Of a stretch of DNA of 64,000 bases, positions 1-12,416 are shown piece after piece. The stretch is from an uncultured Synergistales bacterium (GTDB taxonomy: Bacteria; Synergistota; Synergistia; Synergistales; Aminobacteriaceae): positions 62,001 to 126,000 of the forward strand of contig CAJOCL010000003.1 in the NCBI GenBank assembly GCA_905233565.1. The letters run 5' to 3'. The notes beneath the pieces were generated by a model, which saw only the letters and a list, made by a program, of their open reading frames with translations, was not told where the DNA came from and did no database searches. How positions within the stretch are numbered: position 1 is the first letter of the stretch; the number at the start of each line of letters is the position of its first letter. Made by a program: the position numbers and the translations under genes.

Positions 1-39
1 TGCTGAATTATTTTCACGCATGAAAAAGGAAATATAAAC

Positions 40-68
40 GCCTCCCCTGATTTCTCACAAGAGGAGGC
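40..68 (-). terminator. Rho-independent terminator
   Basis: Read on the minus strand, an 8-bp GC-rich stem (GCCTCCTC against GGGGAGGC, one G-T pair) with a 13-nt loop is followed by a T-rich tract at about positions 39-18. It lies right after the stop of the small membrane-protein gene and plausibly ends the minus-strand operon. Confidence 0.7.
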
Positions 69-78
69 AGATTTATAT

Positions 79-381
79 TTATCGCCCTAACATTCTGATT
101 ATTGACGAACCTGTCATTACAAGCGCGAAAAGATAGCTGAAAAGCATAAAGAACTGAAGTACTCTGGGGCTTGGGTGAAGTACGATTGCACCGACGAGGA
201 ATATTGCGCCCAATATTAATGATATTAATACTACTGCAACGACATTGGCGATTGCATCGGCGAACATGATACCGTTGAACAGGTCTTCACGCTTCCATTT
301 CTTTTCGAGGCCGAGATACGTTCCGTAAATTCCTGCCGTATTTGCCGCATTAGTGCTAACATATGCTACGGTAATCGTCAA
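79..381 (-). CDS. small two-helix membrane protein, unknown function
   Basis: A 100-residue protein that I do not recognise. The first 40 residues are polar. Two hydrophobic segments follow (about residues 44-68 and 74-94), separated by a short HPSPR loop, so it should sit in the inner membrane. The start is uncertain. The reading begins at a TTG without a convincing ribosome binding site, and an internal ATG at residue 39 would still keep both helices. A TATAAT box at 398-403 (minus) would place a transcript start only about 10 nt before the TTG. It is the last gene before the terminator and follows the ankyrin protein gene by 34 nt. Confidence 0.5.
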   Translation of the reverse strand: MTITVAYVSTNAANTAGIYGTYLGLEKKWKREDLFNGIMFADAIANVVAVVLISLILGAIFLVGAIVLHPSPRVLQFFMLFSYLFALVMTGSSIIRMLGR

Positions 382-415
382 TTCTGGTGTAGAGGATATT
401 ATAGCGTTATTTTTT

Positions 416-2599
416 TTACCCTTCCAGTCTGTTTAACGCTTCAGTATCGGCAAGCCTGTAATTCAGTTTCGCATAATCAGCGGCCTTATGACCGAGCGAA
501 TTTGTTACGGCTTTATCGGCACCGGCATTAATGAGAACGTCAACGACATCATCAGTGTTAAACGATGCCGCATAAATCAGCGCGGTATTTCCCTTATTGT
601 CCTGAGCGTCAATACATGCCCCTGCATTGATGAGAATTTCGACAGCCCCTGCAGTATTGCTCTGTGCCGCGAACATCAGGGCAGTTGATGATGATTTGTT
701 AGTTACGTTTATGTTTACGCCTGCATTGACGGCCTCGCTGATTTCTTCCTCACTTCCTGAACGGCATATCTTGAGGAAATCCTTCTGTAAAGTTATTTTC
801 AGAACGTTTCTTGATTCCTCTTCCTGTTCCTGAGTTAAGGGGCGATCCTCTCCGCTGTCGTTGTTATGCCCCTCATGGTCGGGAAGTTCAATCTCATAAT
901 ATTGTGTTTCCGGCTCATCTTTAAGAAGCCGTACTATATCCGTACCGTTTAATTTTCTGTTCGTCATTGCGTAATCAGCTGCCTTCTTTCCTACACCGTT
1001 TACGGCCTCAATATCTGCCCCAGCGTCATAAATTGCCCGTACAGTTTCGGGATTGTTCCTCATTGCCGCATACATGAGGGCTGTATTGCCTTTGTGATTT
1101 TTCGCGTCAAGTTCAGCTCCGGCCTCGATAAGGGCTTTAACAACTTTTGAATTTCTGTTGAACTGTGCAGCCATCATGAGAGCCGTAGTACCCCTGTTAT
1201 TTTTTGCGTTCGGGTTTGCGCCGTCTTCGAGAGCCTGCAGAACTTCCCCGTAAGAACCTGTTTTACATAACAGCCTGAAATCCAAATCAGACATGGCCGT
1301 TTTAATTTTCTGTTCTTTATAATCTTTATGCTCTTTATGTTCTTTCTGTTCGTCTTCAACGTCTTTTACTGATAACAGCATTGGAGGGTATTCTTTCAGG
1401 CTGAACCATTTAACGCGTGCCGTAGTTTCATATTTCAGCAGTTTTTGATTTGTCTTGTCATCATAACGGTAAATCTTTTTCCCGAGTTCTGACGGGGGTA
1501 TTCGTGCCTCCAATCCATCTTTGAGTTCAACGATTGCGCCGGTTGAATTGCTCATGCTTTTTATTTTTACGTTGACATCCTGACCGGGCTTGTATTTTGC
1601 GTAAAGTTTTCCGACAGACAGATTATAATCATTATCAGCGTCATTAAGGCTGAGTTTTATAATATCCTGTTCGGTGTCAATAATCTTGAAAACGTATTTT
1701 CTTCCTTTAATTAAGCTCCTGCTTTCGGTAATTTCATTTGAAGGAACAAAAGCCCTGATAATTCCTATTGACGCTGAAAATCCCCCGTTTTCTTTTTCAC
1801 CCGTTATTCTTGCCTTTACTATATAGCCGTTTTTTATTATGAGCCTGAAAAGATATTCTGAAAGTTTTAACGCCTCATCAAGCAGCCTTGAAGCCTCTTT
1901 TTCTGAATTATATTCATCGTTGTATCTCTCGTGAAGTGCCTTGTTCCTTGCTATTCTTAACTCATGAAGGATACTGAGCATATTTTCATCAACTGAGCCT
2001 GACAATACGTCTATTCTCTCAACCTGATCTTTTTCGTGGGTTTCTATGCCTTTCTCGATCATTAAACAGTCAGCGGCAGCCTCTCCGAAATCTCCAAGAC
2101 ATATTAAACAGTAACGGGTATTTGAGTAAAGATTCTCTTCTGCTTCGCGCCCGAGTTCAGCGAGATTAATTAAAACCGGGACGGGCTTACCGGGCGGGAA
2201 AAGTTCGGCAAGAAAATTAAATTTCCCCTCAGAACGAGAAAACACGAACCATTCGCACAGCTCTTCAGCAGTAACAATCAGCCTTGAACATGCCATTTCT
2301 GAAGAATAATCAAAATCTGCGGCATCGTGCTTTATTTCTGAAAGAGTATTTATTTTTTGTGAAATGTCTTCCGTTATTATTCCCCTGTTTAATAATTGGC
2401 GGGTAATTTCTTGAGTACTTTCCTGAGTATCAATAATAATATTATTTTGACGGCATAAAATTTTTGTGATAAGTTCTGCAATTCTTCCTAGACTTAACAG
2501 ACATATATTAGGGTCAGAGTTAATACAATTTTCGGCCACAGTTCCATATTCAGCAAGTTTAGGGAAATTGTCTGCAAGAAATTCAAACCTTTTCGGCAT
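416..2599 (-). CDS. HEPN/DUF4145-like, S1 and ankyrin-repeat multidomain protein
   Basis: A 727-residue soluble protein with an unusual domain order. Residues about 1-115 and 125-250 look like two diverged copies of a DUF4145/HEPN-type helical domain. The second copy keeps the HEPN signature R218-N-x3-H223 (RNKALH), the catalytic motif of HEPN ribonucleases. The first copy is degenerate at the matching place (KHDAAD, near residue 90). Residues about 256-320 and 330-412 resemble S1 RNA-binding folds. Two ankyrin blocks follow (about 438-560 and 603-727) with typical TALMxAA and AGAxIDA cores, joined by an acidic linker. An RNA-binding or RNA-cleaving sensor or effector is plausible, but the role is inferred. 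No signal peptide or membrane segment is seen. It is preceded by the tRNA-Arg gene. Confidence 0.75.
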   Translation of the reverse strand: MPKRFEFLADNFPKLAEYGTVAENCINSDPNICLLSLGRIAELITKILCRQNNIIIDTQESTQEITRQLLNRGIITEDISQKINTLSEIKHDAADFDYSSEMACSRLIVTAEELCEWFVFSRSEGKFNFLAELFPPGKPVPVLINLAELGREAEENLYSNTRYCLICLGDFGEAAADCLMIEKGIETHEKDQVERIDVLSGSVDENMLSILHELRIARNKALHERYNDEYNSEKEASRLLDEALKLSEYLFRLIIKNGYIVKARITGEKENGGFSASIGIIRAFVPSNEITESRSLIKGRKYVFKIIDTEQDIIKLSLNDADNDYNLSVGKLYAKYKPGQDVNVKIKSMSNSTGAIVELKDGLEARIPPSELGKKIYRYDDKTNQKLLKYETTARVKWFSLKEYPPMLLSVKDVEDEQKEHKEHKDYKEQKIKTAMSDLDFRLLCKTGSYGEVLQALEDGANPNAKNNRGTTALMMAAQFNRNSKVVKALIEAGAELDAKNHKGNTALMYAAMRNNPETVRAIYDAGADIEAVNGVGKKAADYAMTNRKLNGTDIVRLLKDEPETQYYEIELPDHEGHNNDSGEDRPLTQEQEEESRNVLKITLQKDFLKICRSGSEEEISEAVNAGVNINVTNKSSSTALMFAAQSNTAGAVEILINAGACIDAQDNKGNTALIYAASFNTDDVVDVLINAGADKAVTNSLGHKAADYAKLNYRLADTEALNRLEG

Positions 2600-2675
2600 C
2601 TCGATTATTTTTCTGACAAATCAGTCAGATCCTTTCTTGATAGTATAGTTGGGGATTGTTTTATTTTAATTTTAA

Positions 2676-2751
2676 TGGCGACCCCGGGGTGATTCGAACA
2701 CCCGGCCTACGGCTTAGGAGGCAGTCGCTCTATCCACTGAGCTACGGGGCC
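2676..2751 (-). tRNA. tRNA-Arg (anticodon CCU)
   Basis: A complete cloverleaf of 76 nt with an encoded CCA tail. The acceptor stem pairs GGCCCCG with CGGGGTC. The D arm (GCTC/GAGC) and T arm (GGGTG-TTCGAAT-CACCC) are intact. The anticodon loop CTCCTAA gives CCU, which reads AGG arginine codons. One mismatch is present in the anticodon stem (middle pair). Confidence 0.95.
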
Positions 2752-2794
2752 GTTAATTTCAACCGTCAAAATATAGCAATAATCATTGAATTTG

Positions 2795-4456
2795 TCAAAC
2801 TTCGGATAGCGGCGAAACCCTCAAAGTTCCGGGATTTGTGTACGTAACAAGCGCAACAGTGCCGGGAACGGATCTAACGTATTTTCTTTCAGTGTAATCA
2901 ATTTGAACAGAGCCTGAAGATTTCCCCGATGAATGAGCGGCGGCCAAACCTGCGGCGTATTCAAGTATATTGCGTTTTTCCCCTTCAAGTTCGCTGCGTT
3001 TCAATCCTCTGATAATGACATGGGCTCCGGGCATTTCGTGAACGTGCAGCCATATATCATCAGGGCGCGCAGTTTTCAGAGTAACATACCTGTTCCCCCT
3101 TGCCGAAAGTCCTACGAGAATATTAACGCCGTCATGATTTATATTGAGATGAGGGGGGATATTGTCCTGTTTCTTTTTGCTTTGTTTATATTTATTTTTA
3201 TGTGAAAATTTATCCTGTTCGGGTGAAAGCCATTCGGACAAATCTTTAACTGCCTCGTTGAATTTTTCAGGATCATCAATGGCATCAAGCAGTAAATGCT
3301 GTTCTTTAAGTTCAAGTATTGATGAATTTACCGCGTCAAGTTTTGATTTTATCTCGTCGGGATTGCCTTTAGCTTTCCTGTAACGCTTGAAATATCTCTC
3401 GGCGTTCCTTGAGGGTGTTAAATCAGGATCAAGAGTTACATCGAGTTTATTACCCTCCCAATCGGTAAGCGTTATATTCTCTGCCCTCTTTGGAATCTCG
3501 TATATATGCGCTAATATGGCCTCGCCTTTGAACCTGAAAATTTCGGCTTCTTGGCATTCTTTGAGCTGTTTTGTTAATCCGTCTCTGTGGCGTTCTTTTG
3601 ATTTTACTGAGCGTTTTATTTTTGCGTCAATTTCATGCAGTGTCTTCTCCCTTCCGCGCCTTAGCAGGGGGATTAACACTCCTTTTTTCGAGGCAGTGAG
3701 CAGATCCCCGTTAAGTTCGAGAGTTTCAGGAAAATCAAAATCTATTCTCGTTAAATAATTATTCCTGGTGATTATTCTGGGTTTTACGGCTGAATTTTCA
3801 TCGCTTAACTTCATTAACGCTGATTTCCAGGATAAAGCGTCCCTTTGTTCCCAATGGGACATTATGAGCCTTGCTAACGGCCTTCCTATGCCCTTCAGGT
3901 TCTGTATGTCCTCGAATTTCAAAGCCGTATCATTCCTGAGAGTTACGCCCTCAAATTCAGGGGGCGGCGTGTATACATGGCCGGGAAGAATCGTTCTGTA
4001 ATGATTAGTATCAGGGGTTGAGTGCCTTGCGGCCTCGTCAATCTTCCTGTTTTCGTCAAGCAGTATGAAATTTGATGTTGGCTCAGTAATTTCAATAACG
4101 AGATAATAATTAACGCTCACGCCCGCCGAAACCCTGCGCCTTGCCGAAAGTTCAAGTACTCTGTCATTGTTTATCTGTCTTATTGAATAAATCTCACCGC
4201 CGTGAGTTAACCTGCTCTTCATTGCCTCAGTTATAGAGGCCTTTGACGGCGATATGTCGCGGAGTGCGTTGATCTCGTTCTGTGAGGCCGTGCAAATTCC
4301 CGAAGCTCCAGATGTCCATGAAATCAACAGCCATGATTCGCCCGAAATTTTCAGGGCAGCCCAAGATTCACCGCCTTCAATCCTGTTAATTCTCAGCGGA
4401 AGTATTTTTTTTATTTCGCCTGAAAGTCCCGTAATATATTCAGGGCCGAATGCCAT
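2795..4456 (-). CDS. rqcH: RqcH/NFACT family ribosome quality control protein
   Basis: A 553-residue NFACT protein, often labelled fibronectin-binding protein. In other bacteria RqcH binds stalled 50S subunits and recruits tRNA-Ala to add C-terminal alanine tails that mark incomplete chains for degradation. The NFACT-N domain occupies about residues 1-190, a helix-hairpin-helix-like and coiled-coil middle about 190-400, and the NFACT-R domain the last 120 residues, with the typical DIWLHVHEMPGAHVII strand and a VTYTNPGTLRVSP end. The length matches the family. It sits 6 nt after ligA and ends 43 nt before the tRNA-Arg gene. Confidence 0.9.
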   Translation of the reverse strand: MAFGPEYITGLSGEIKKILPLRINRIEGGESWAALKISGESWLLISWTSGASGICTASQNEINALRDISPSKASITEAMKSRLTHGGEIYSIRQINNDRVLELSARRRVSAGVSVNYYLVIEITEPTSNFILLDENRKIDEAARHSTPDTNHYRTILPGHVYTPPPEFEGVTLRNDTALKFEDIQNLKGIGRPLARLIMSHWEQRDALSWKSALMKLSDENSAVKPRIITRNNYLTRIDFDFPETLELNGDLLTASKKGVLIPLLRRGREKTLHEIDAKIKRSVKSKERHRDGLTKQLKECQEAEIFRFKGEAILAHIYEIPKRAENITLTDWEGNKLDVTLDPDLTPSRNAERYFKRYRKAKGNPDEIKSKLDAVNSSILELKEQHLLLDAIDDPEKFNEAVKDLSEWLSPEQDKFSHKNKYKQSKKKQDNIPPHLNINHDGVNILVGLSARGNRYVTLKTARPDDIWLHVHEMPGAHVIIRGLKRSELEGEKRNILEYAAGLAAAHSSGKSSGSVQIDYTERKYVRSVPGTVALVTYTNPGTLRVSPLSEV

Positions 4457-4462
4457 AATTCA

Positions 4463-7970
<3,508 letters not shown>

Positions 7971-8036
7971 TAAAATATTCTCCTTAATTATGAAAATCAA
8001 AATATCTGGTATATTTTACACGTTAATTTCAGCTTT

Positions 8037-9143
8037 CTATCGAATTATTATGAGGCTCTGATTATCACTCACAGTCAGACACTCGCAGCCGTCCTCAGTA
8101 ATCAGATAATCATCTTCAATTCTCAGGCCGCCCCAGCCCTCTATATATATTCCCGGCTCAACAGTAACTACATCACCGGCCTGCAATATATCTTTTGAAG
8201 TTTTCGACAGTCTTGGAGCTTCGTGGATTTCAAGCCCTAAGCCGTGTCCGAGACCGTGAAGGAAGTTATCCCCGTAACCCGCATCAGTGATGATTTTCCG
8301 CGCAACTCCGTCAGCTTCAGCGCCCGAAATTCCCGGCCTTAACGCCTTTGCTGCCTCATTATGAGCCTTCAGCAATACGGAATTAATTTCCTGAGCCTTA
8401 GAATCAGCACGGCCTATGACGAAATTACGCGTTATATCGCTCATGTAGCCTTCAAACATTGCCCCGTAATCAACCGTAACTATATCGCCCTCAGCAAAAG
8501 TTTTAGACGTTGCTGGAGCGTGGCACATTGCACTTCTTACGCCCGATGCGACAATAAAATCATCATGAGCCCAGCCCTTTTCGGCACCCAATAACTTTAT
8601 TTCCTGCAGGAGTTTTATTTCAAACTCAACTTCTGACATTCCGACACATGCAGACTTTAAGACATTCCCCAACGCTTCACGGCCTATTTTTGCGGCTCTG
8701 CGGATTAATCCGGCTTCATGAGAATCTTTAGTCCTCCGTAATTTTGGGATAAATTCCGACACGTCCAGCCATTCACATTTTACGGGTTCAAAATATTTCT
8801 TGAAATCATAATGTGAAATCTTTTCGGCCTCAAATCCTGCACGCGAATAACCGCCGTCATTAACTGCTTTAGCTATATATTCATATGTTGAAAGTTCTGA
8901 CTGTATGATGATTGTGAACGGGGACTGTATTTTTGCCTGTATTTTATATCTTCCGTCAGTGATTAATATTGCATCGTTGAGAGTTATTATTAATCCTGCC
9001 GAGCTTCCCCTGAAGCCTGAAATATAATGACAGCTTTCGGAATTTGCCCGTTCGTCAACAATCAAGACAAAAACGTCAAGCCCCTTATCGGCCATTAATG
9101 CGCGTAATTTTTCAACCCTTGAAGTGATTATGTTATTTTCCAT
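8037..9143 (-). CDS. M24 family Xaa-Pro aminopeptidase
   Basis: A 368-residue metallopeptidase of the proline-aminopeptidase group, with a creatinase-like N-terminal domain (about 1-130) and a pita-bread catalytic domain. The dinuclear metal ligands are all present: D in VTVDYGAMF, D in MSDITRNF, H in GLGHGLGLEIHEAP, E in VEPGIY and E in GLRIEDDYL. It should release N-terminal residues ahead of proline. The ATG at 9143 is preferred, with AGAGG 6 nt upstream. The GTG at 9179 lies well inside the preceding gene. The start overlaps the DUF4268 gene stop by 11 nt, which suggests coupling. Confidence 0.92.
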   Translation of the reverse strand: MENNIITSRVEKLRALMADKGLDVFVLIVDERANSESCHYISGFRGSSAGLIITLNDAILITDGRYKIQAKIQSPFTIIIQSELSTYEYIAKAVNDGGYSRAGFEAEKISHYDFKKYFEPVKCEWLDVSEFIPKLRRTKDSHEAGLIRRAAKIGREALGNVLKSACVGMSEVEFEIKLLQEIKLLGAEKGWAHDDFIVASGVRSAMCHAPATSKTFAEGDIVTVDYGAMFEGYMSDITRNFVIGRADSKAQEINSVLLKAHNEAAKALRPGISGAEADGVARKIITDAGYGDNFLHGLGHGLGLEIHEAPRLSKTSKDILQAGDVVTVEPGIYIEGWGGLRIEDDYLITEDGCECLTVSDNQSLIIIR

Positions 9144-10089
9144 TTTCTGCCTCTCTGATATATTTTCCGAAGACTTCACGTATTTTTAATATTGAAGTCA
9201 TGATCCATTCAAATTGATCCGGCCATGAAGATTTATCGTCAAGTTTTGCAGGTGATTTCTTTGTGCTTATTCTGCTGCCTTTTCTGCCTGTTAGTTCGAG
9301 CCATTCAAAATTAAATCCGCATTCAGCCTCAATATCATTTTTACGGCTCAAAAGATATTCAAAGGACTTTTTATCATCAGCAATATTCAAACCTGCTTCA
9401 ATGTCATCTTTAGTTTTCGCTATGATTATACTGAAGCCCGGTTTGCCTGTTCCGAAGACAACGCCGTAATTTGAAGATGTCTGCCAACGCCTGTAACTTG
9501 CGGCGAATTTAGGGTTATTTCCGCCGTCAAAAGCGTAAGCCTGAAAAGCGTTCCAGTATTCAAATCTTAATTTTTCAACGTTATCCGTTGCATCATATTT
9601 TTTAGTTTTTGAACGTGATATTACTTCAAATTTTACTGCAGGTTCAGAGTTTCCGATTCTGAAAAGTTTTATCTTGCACAGCAAAAACTCGGTGTTCCCA
9701 AATTTTCTTGAATTTAGCCATTCTATTGCTGCCCTGTGTTCGTCATCAGCTTGTCTGACTATCCATATTATTAAATCAGCATTGTTAATCGCTGCGGAAG
9801 TGATTAATTTTCCGAGACCTGAATCGTCCGTGCTGTCAAAGTCAGTCATAATAATAACTTTTCTGTCAGTTTCTGCCTCTGAGGCTGTAATAATGACGCT
9901 GAAATTTTCTGCTTTTGATTGAATTTTTTCTGCTGAAAAATTAAGGCCGGCTGCTTCAGATAACAGGTCAGTTAAAGTTCTGATATTCTCATCTTTTGCG
10001 AGCCATTCGGTGAAATCATTTGATTCCCCCTGCAATATCATGCTCAGATCCGTAATTTCCTCAAGCCTGCTTAAATGGGCTGCACTCAT
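9133..10089 (-). CDS. DUF4268 protein with degenerate nuclease-like N-terminus
   Basis: A 318-residue protein. The C-terminal half (about 170-318) fits DUF4268: an aromatic FEYWNAFQAY start, then an AGLNIADDKKSFEYLL core and an IEAECGFNFEWLEL segment. The N-terminal half follows the usual PD-(D/E)XK-like layout of this family (EWLAKDENIRTLTDLL, then LGKLITSAAINNADLIIWIV). However, the places where active relatives carry D and E-x-Q read FSVIITAS and IIMTDFDST, so the nuclease site looks lost. It is translationally coupled (ATGA overlap) to the unknown gene upstream and overlaps the peptidase downstream. A defence-related or regulatory role is possible but unproven. Confidence 0.7.
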   Translation of the reverse strand: MSAAHLSRLEEITDLSMILQGESNDFTEWLAKDENIRTLTDLLSEAAGLNFSAEKIQSKAENFSVIITASEAETDRKVIIMTDFDSTDDSGLGKLITSAAINNADLIIWIVRQADDEHRAAIEWLNSRKFGNTEFLLCKIKLFRIGNSEPAVKFEVISRSKTKKYDATDNVEKLRFEYWNAFQAYAFDGGNNPKFAASYRRWQTSSNYGVVFGTGKPGFSIIIAKTKDDIEAGLNIADDKKSFEYLLSRKNDIEAECGFNFEWLELTGRKGSRISTKKSPAKLDDKSSWPDQFEWIMTSILKIREVFGKYIREAENGK

Positions 10090-10781
10090 TTTTTTGTTTC
10101 TCCCTTTGATTTTCTTGTACTGCCCTTGAAGCCGAATATTTCAGGAGTTGATTGGCCTTCAGCATTAATTTTTTGTAGGAGTTTGACAGAATGTGATTTT
10201 ATGTATTCAGCCTGTTCGTTATTCAGCTTCTTGACATAAGTTATTTTATATTCCCATTTATGCGGCAAAGGTTCTTTGATTGTTTCAGGCTTTTCGGGTA
10301 ATTCCGTTTTTTGCTCAATGTCCTTAACTTCACCATCTTTGCTTTCGTAACGCTTAAAAATTCCTTTCAGCGTGAAAGTCTTGAACTGTCCCTTGTTCTT
10401 GTCCTTGAGCGTGCATAGTACAAGATATTTCGGGCCTTTGTATCCTTCTTCTCTCTGTTCGTCAATGTCCGTGTGAGCTGCTTCCCATGTCAAATATCTG
10501 TTATGTTCTGTATCATCAGGATCATATTTGGGATTAGTTTTTCTTGGGAATAATTCAGCCACGATCCATTTGAATGCCCATCCGTCCTCGTCTTGCTTAT
10601 ACGCCTCAAATGAGATTATATCGCTCCATTTGCCCTTTGTCGGGACTTGTTCCGCAACATCACGGACAACGTAAACGGCCGCCGATTCTCCGCTATTAAC
10701 GTACCTGATGTAATCAGCGTCATACTTCCATGCTTTATTATCTTTCATGTTCTTATTTTTTGCTTCCGGTTTTACTTGCAT
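10086..10781 (-). CDS. unknown soluble protein coupled to the DUF4268 gene
   Basis: A 231-residue protein that I do not recognise. It is rich in charged and aromatic residues and has no signal peptide or membrane helix. The first 150 residues look like a compact beta-rich domain (KWSDIISFEAYK, GWAFKWIVAELFP, KYLVLCTLKD). A proline/glutamate-rich linker follows, then a helical segment and a Lys/Arg/Ser-rich C-terminus. The start is firm because AAGGAGG lies 7 nt before the ATG. Its stop overlaps the start of the DUF4268 gene by 4 nt, so the two products are probably made together. Confidence 0.7.
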   Translation of the reverse strand: MQVKPEAKNKNMKDNKAWKYDADYIRYVNSGESAAVYVVRDVAEQVPTKGKWSDIISFEAYKQDEDGWAFKWIVAELFPRKTNPKYDPDDTEHNRYLTWEAAHTDIDEQREEGYKGPKYLVLCTLKDKNKGQFKTFTLKGIFKRYESKDGEVKDIEQKTELPEKPETIKEPLPHKWEYKITYVKKLNNEQAEYIKSHSVKLLQKINAEGQSTPEIFGFKGSTRKSKGETKK

Positions 10782-10808
10782 GATATTTCCTCCTTAGATT
10801 TTTTCAGT

Positions 10809-12386
10809 TTATTGCTGCTGTATGCTCTTTTTCCGCCTGAAAGCCTGACCCAATAACTGCCATTCCTCAAACTTCATAATCTTTGTAACAACTGAATACA
10901 TCCCTGCACTGACGGCGATTACTCCCAATATCCATAACGAACGGATCCCGATACTGCCTGAAGTGTTATACGGCCATGCGAATTTATAAATCATGACAGC
11001 AACATCAATTGTCATTAAAGCAACGAGATAATTCCCGAAGACTTTACCGGTTATAATGTTCAACGGTTTACCGAGTTTGCGGCTTACGTAATACAGTCCA
11101 AGTATTCCCGACATTGTGAACGCAATTCCAGGAGCAAGCGCAAGGCCGTTATAGCCCATAGGCCATACAAGAATAAATGATAATACAGCAGTAGATAAAA
11201 CGCTGAACGCCGTAACTTTGAAGGCTTCACGAGGCATTGAAAGCGCGTAAAGTGCGCGCATTATGACGGTTGAACAGGCCATTCCCGGCAGCCCCAGCAT
11301 ACTGAATGCAAGTGTTGATGATGTTGCCGACCATGCCCAGCCCCCGAACTCTCCGCGAACAAATATCAAATGAACAAATTCATCCGAAATTAATATAACT
11401 CCCAATGATGCAGGAAGTACAACGAAAAGCGCGAATCTTACGGCCTGCCTTAACGTGTCAATAAATTCATCATCATCTTTTGCCATTGCTAACTGAGGCA
11501 GAACAGCCTGAGATATTGCGATTACGAAAAGCCCAAGCGGTAACTGTAAAATTCTGTTTGAATAATTGAGTACCGAGATGCTCCCTTCCTGCAAAAATGA
11601 GCCAAGCATACGGCTTATTACAGGGTTGATTTGATTTAACGATAATCCTGCGGCATAAGGCAGAAATAACTTCATTATCCGTTTCAGGTCAGGATCTTTC
11701 AGGTCAGGTCTTGTCGGGTAAATTACGGCGTTAAGCCTGAATGTATATACCCATTGTGAAAGAAAATGTGCAAGCCCTCCGCATAAGACTGATAACGCAA
11801 GGCCGTAAACTCCGAATCTTGCAGCAAAAAAAGGAGCAGTAACAATAAATACTAAATTGCTGAACGCCGGTGATAACGCAGGGACAAAAAACGAACCTAA
11901 ACTGTTTAACTCTCCCATAGTCAGCGCTTCAAGCGATATAAATATAAGAAATGGGAACATGTATCTTGTTAAACCGACGGCAAGAGAATGATTTTCAGGA
12001 TCGAAACCCGGTGCCATAATCTTAACTAAACCGGGCGCGAAAAATATTCCGATTATTACGACAAGGCATGTTGCAAAGAGCAGAACGGTCATTGTTCCGC
12101 GTGCAAGCGAAAGGGCTTTTTCCCTGCTTTTCGTGAGAGCCTGTGAGAATACAGGGACAAATGCCGCCGATAATGCACCTTCAGCGAGTAATTGACGCGC
12201 TAAATTTGAGAGCGTATATGCCACGTTGAATGCGTCCATTGCCTTAGTTGCCCCGAAAAATGCCGCAATAAGAACTTCACGGGCAAGGCCAAGTATACGG
12301 CTCAATAACGTACCGGCCATCATGAAAACTGCATGACGAACCATTGAAGGATTTTTTGCTTCTGACGAATTATTATTATTATCCAA
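10809..12386 (-). CDS. murJ: lipid II flippase MurJ
   Basis: A 525-residue polytopic membrane protein of the MurJ/MviN family that flips the peptidoglycan precursor lipid II across the inner membrane. About 14 hydrophobic segments are visible. The N-terminal ILGLAREVLIAAFFGATKAMDAFNVAYTL stretch (whose first part is the family signature) and the conserved GALSAAFVPVF loop identify it. The length is typical. It lies between comF and the unknown/DUF4268 pair in the same minus-strand run. Confidence 0.95.
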   Translation of the reverse strand: MDNNNNSSEAKNPSMVRHAVFMMAGTLLSRILGLAREVLIAAFFGATKAMDAFNVAYTLSNLARQLLAEGALSAAFVPVFSQALTKSREKALSLARGTMTVLLFATCLVVIIGIFFAPGLVKIMAPGFDPENHSLAVGLTRYMFPFLIFISLEALTMGELNSLGSFFVPALSPAFSNLVFIVTAPFFAARFGVYGLALSVLCGGLAHFLSQWVYTFRLNAVIYPTRPDLKDPDLKRIMKLFLPYAAGLSLNQINPVISRMLGSFLQEGSISVLNYSNRILQLPLGLFVIAISQAVLPQLAMAKDDDEFIDTLRQAVRFALFVVLPASLGVILISDEFVHLIFVRGEFGGWAWSATSSTLAFSMLGLPGMACSTVIMRALYALSMPREAFKVTAFSVLSTAVLSFILVWPMGYNGLALAPGIAFTMSGILGLYYVSRKLGKPLNIITGKVFGNYLVALMTIDVAVMIYKFAWPYNTSGSIGIRSLWILGVIAVSAGMYSVVTKIMKFEEWQLLGQAFRRKKSIQQQ

Positions 12387-12416
12387 AGTTTAATCACCCG
12401 TCAGAATTATACACAT

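Noticed and set aside
2795-4456. Surface adhesin (fibronectin-binding protein)
   Set aside because: The sequence is a cytoplasmic NFACT/RqcH protein without signal peptide; the adhesin name is historical.
9133-10781. Complete restriction-modification system
   Set aside because: No methyltransferase, helicase or specificity subunit is near and the nuclease-like motif is degenerate.
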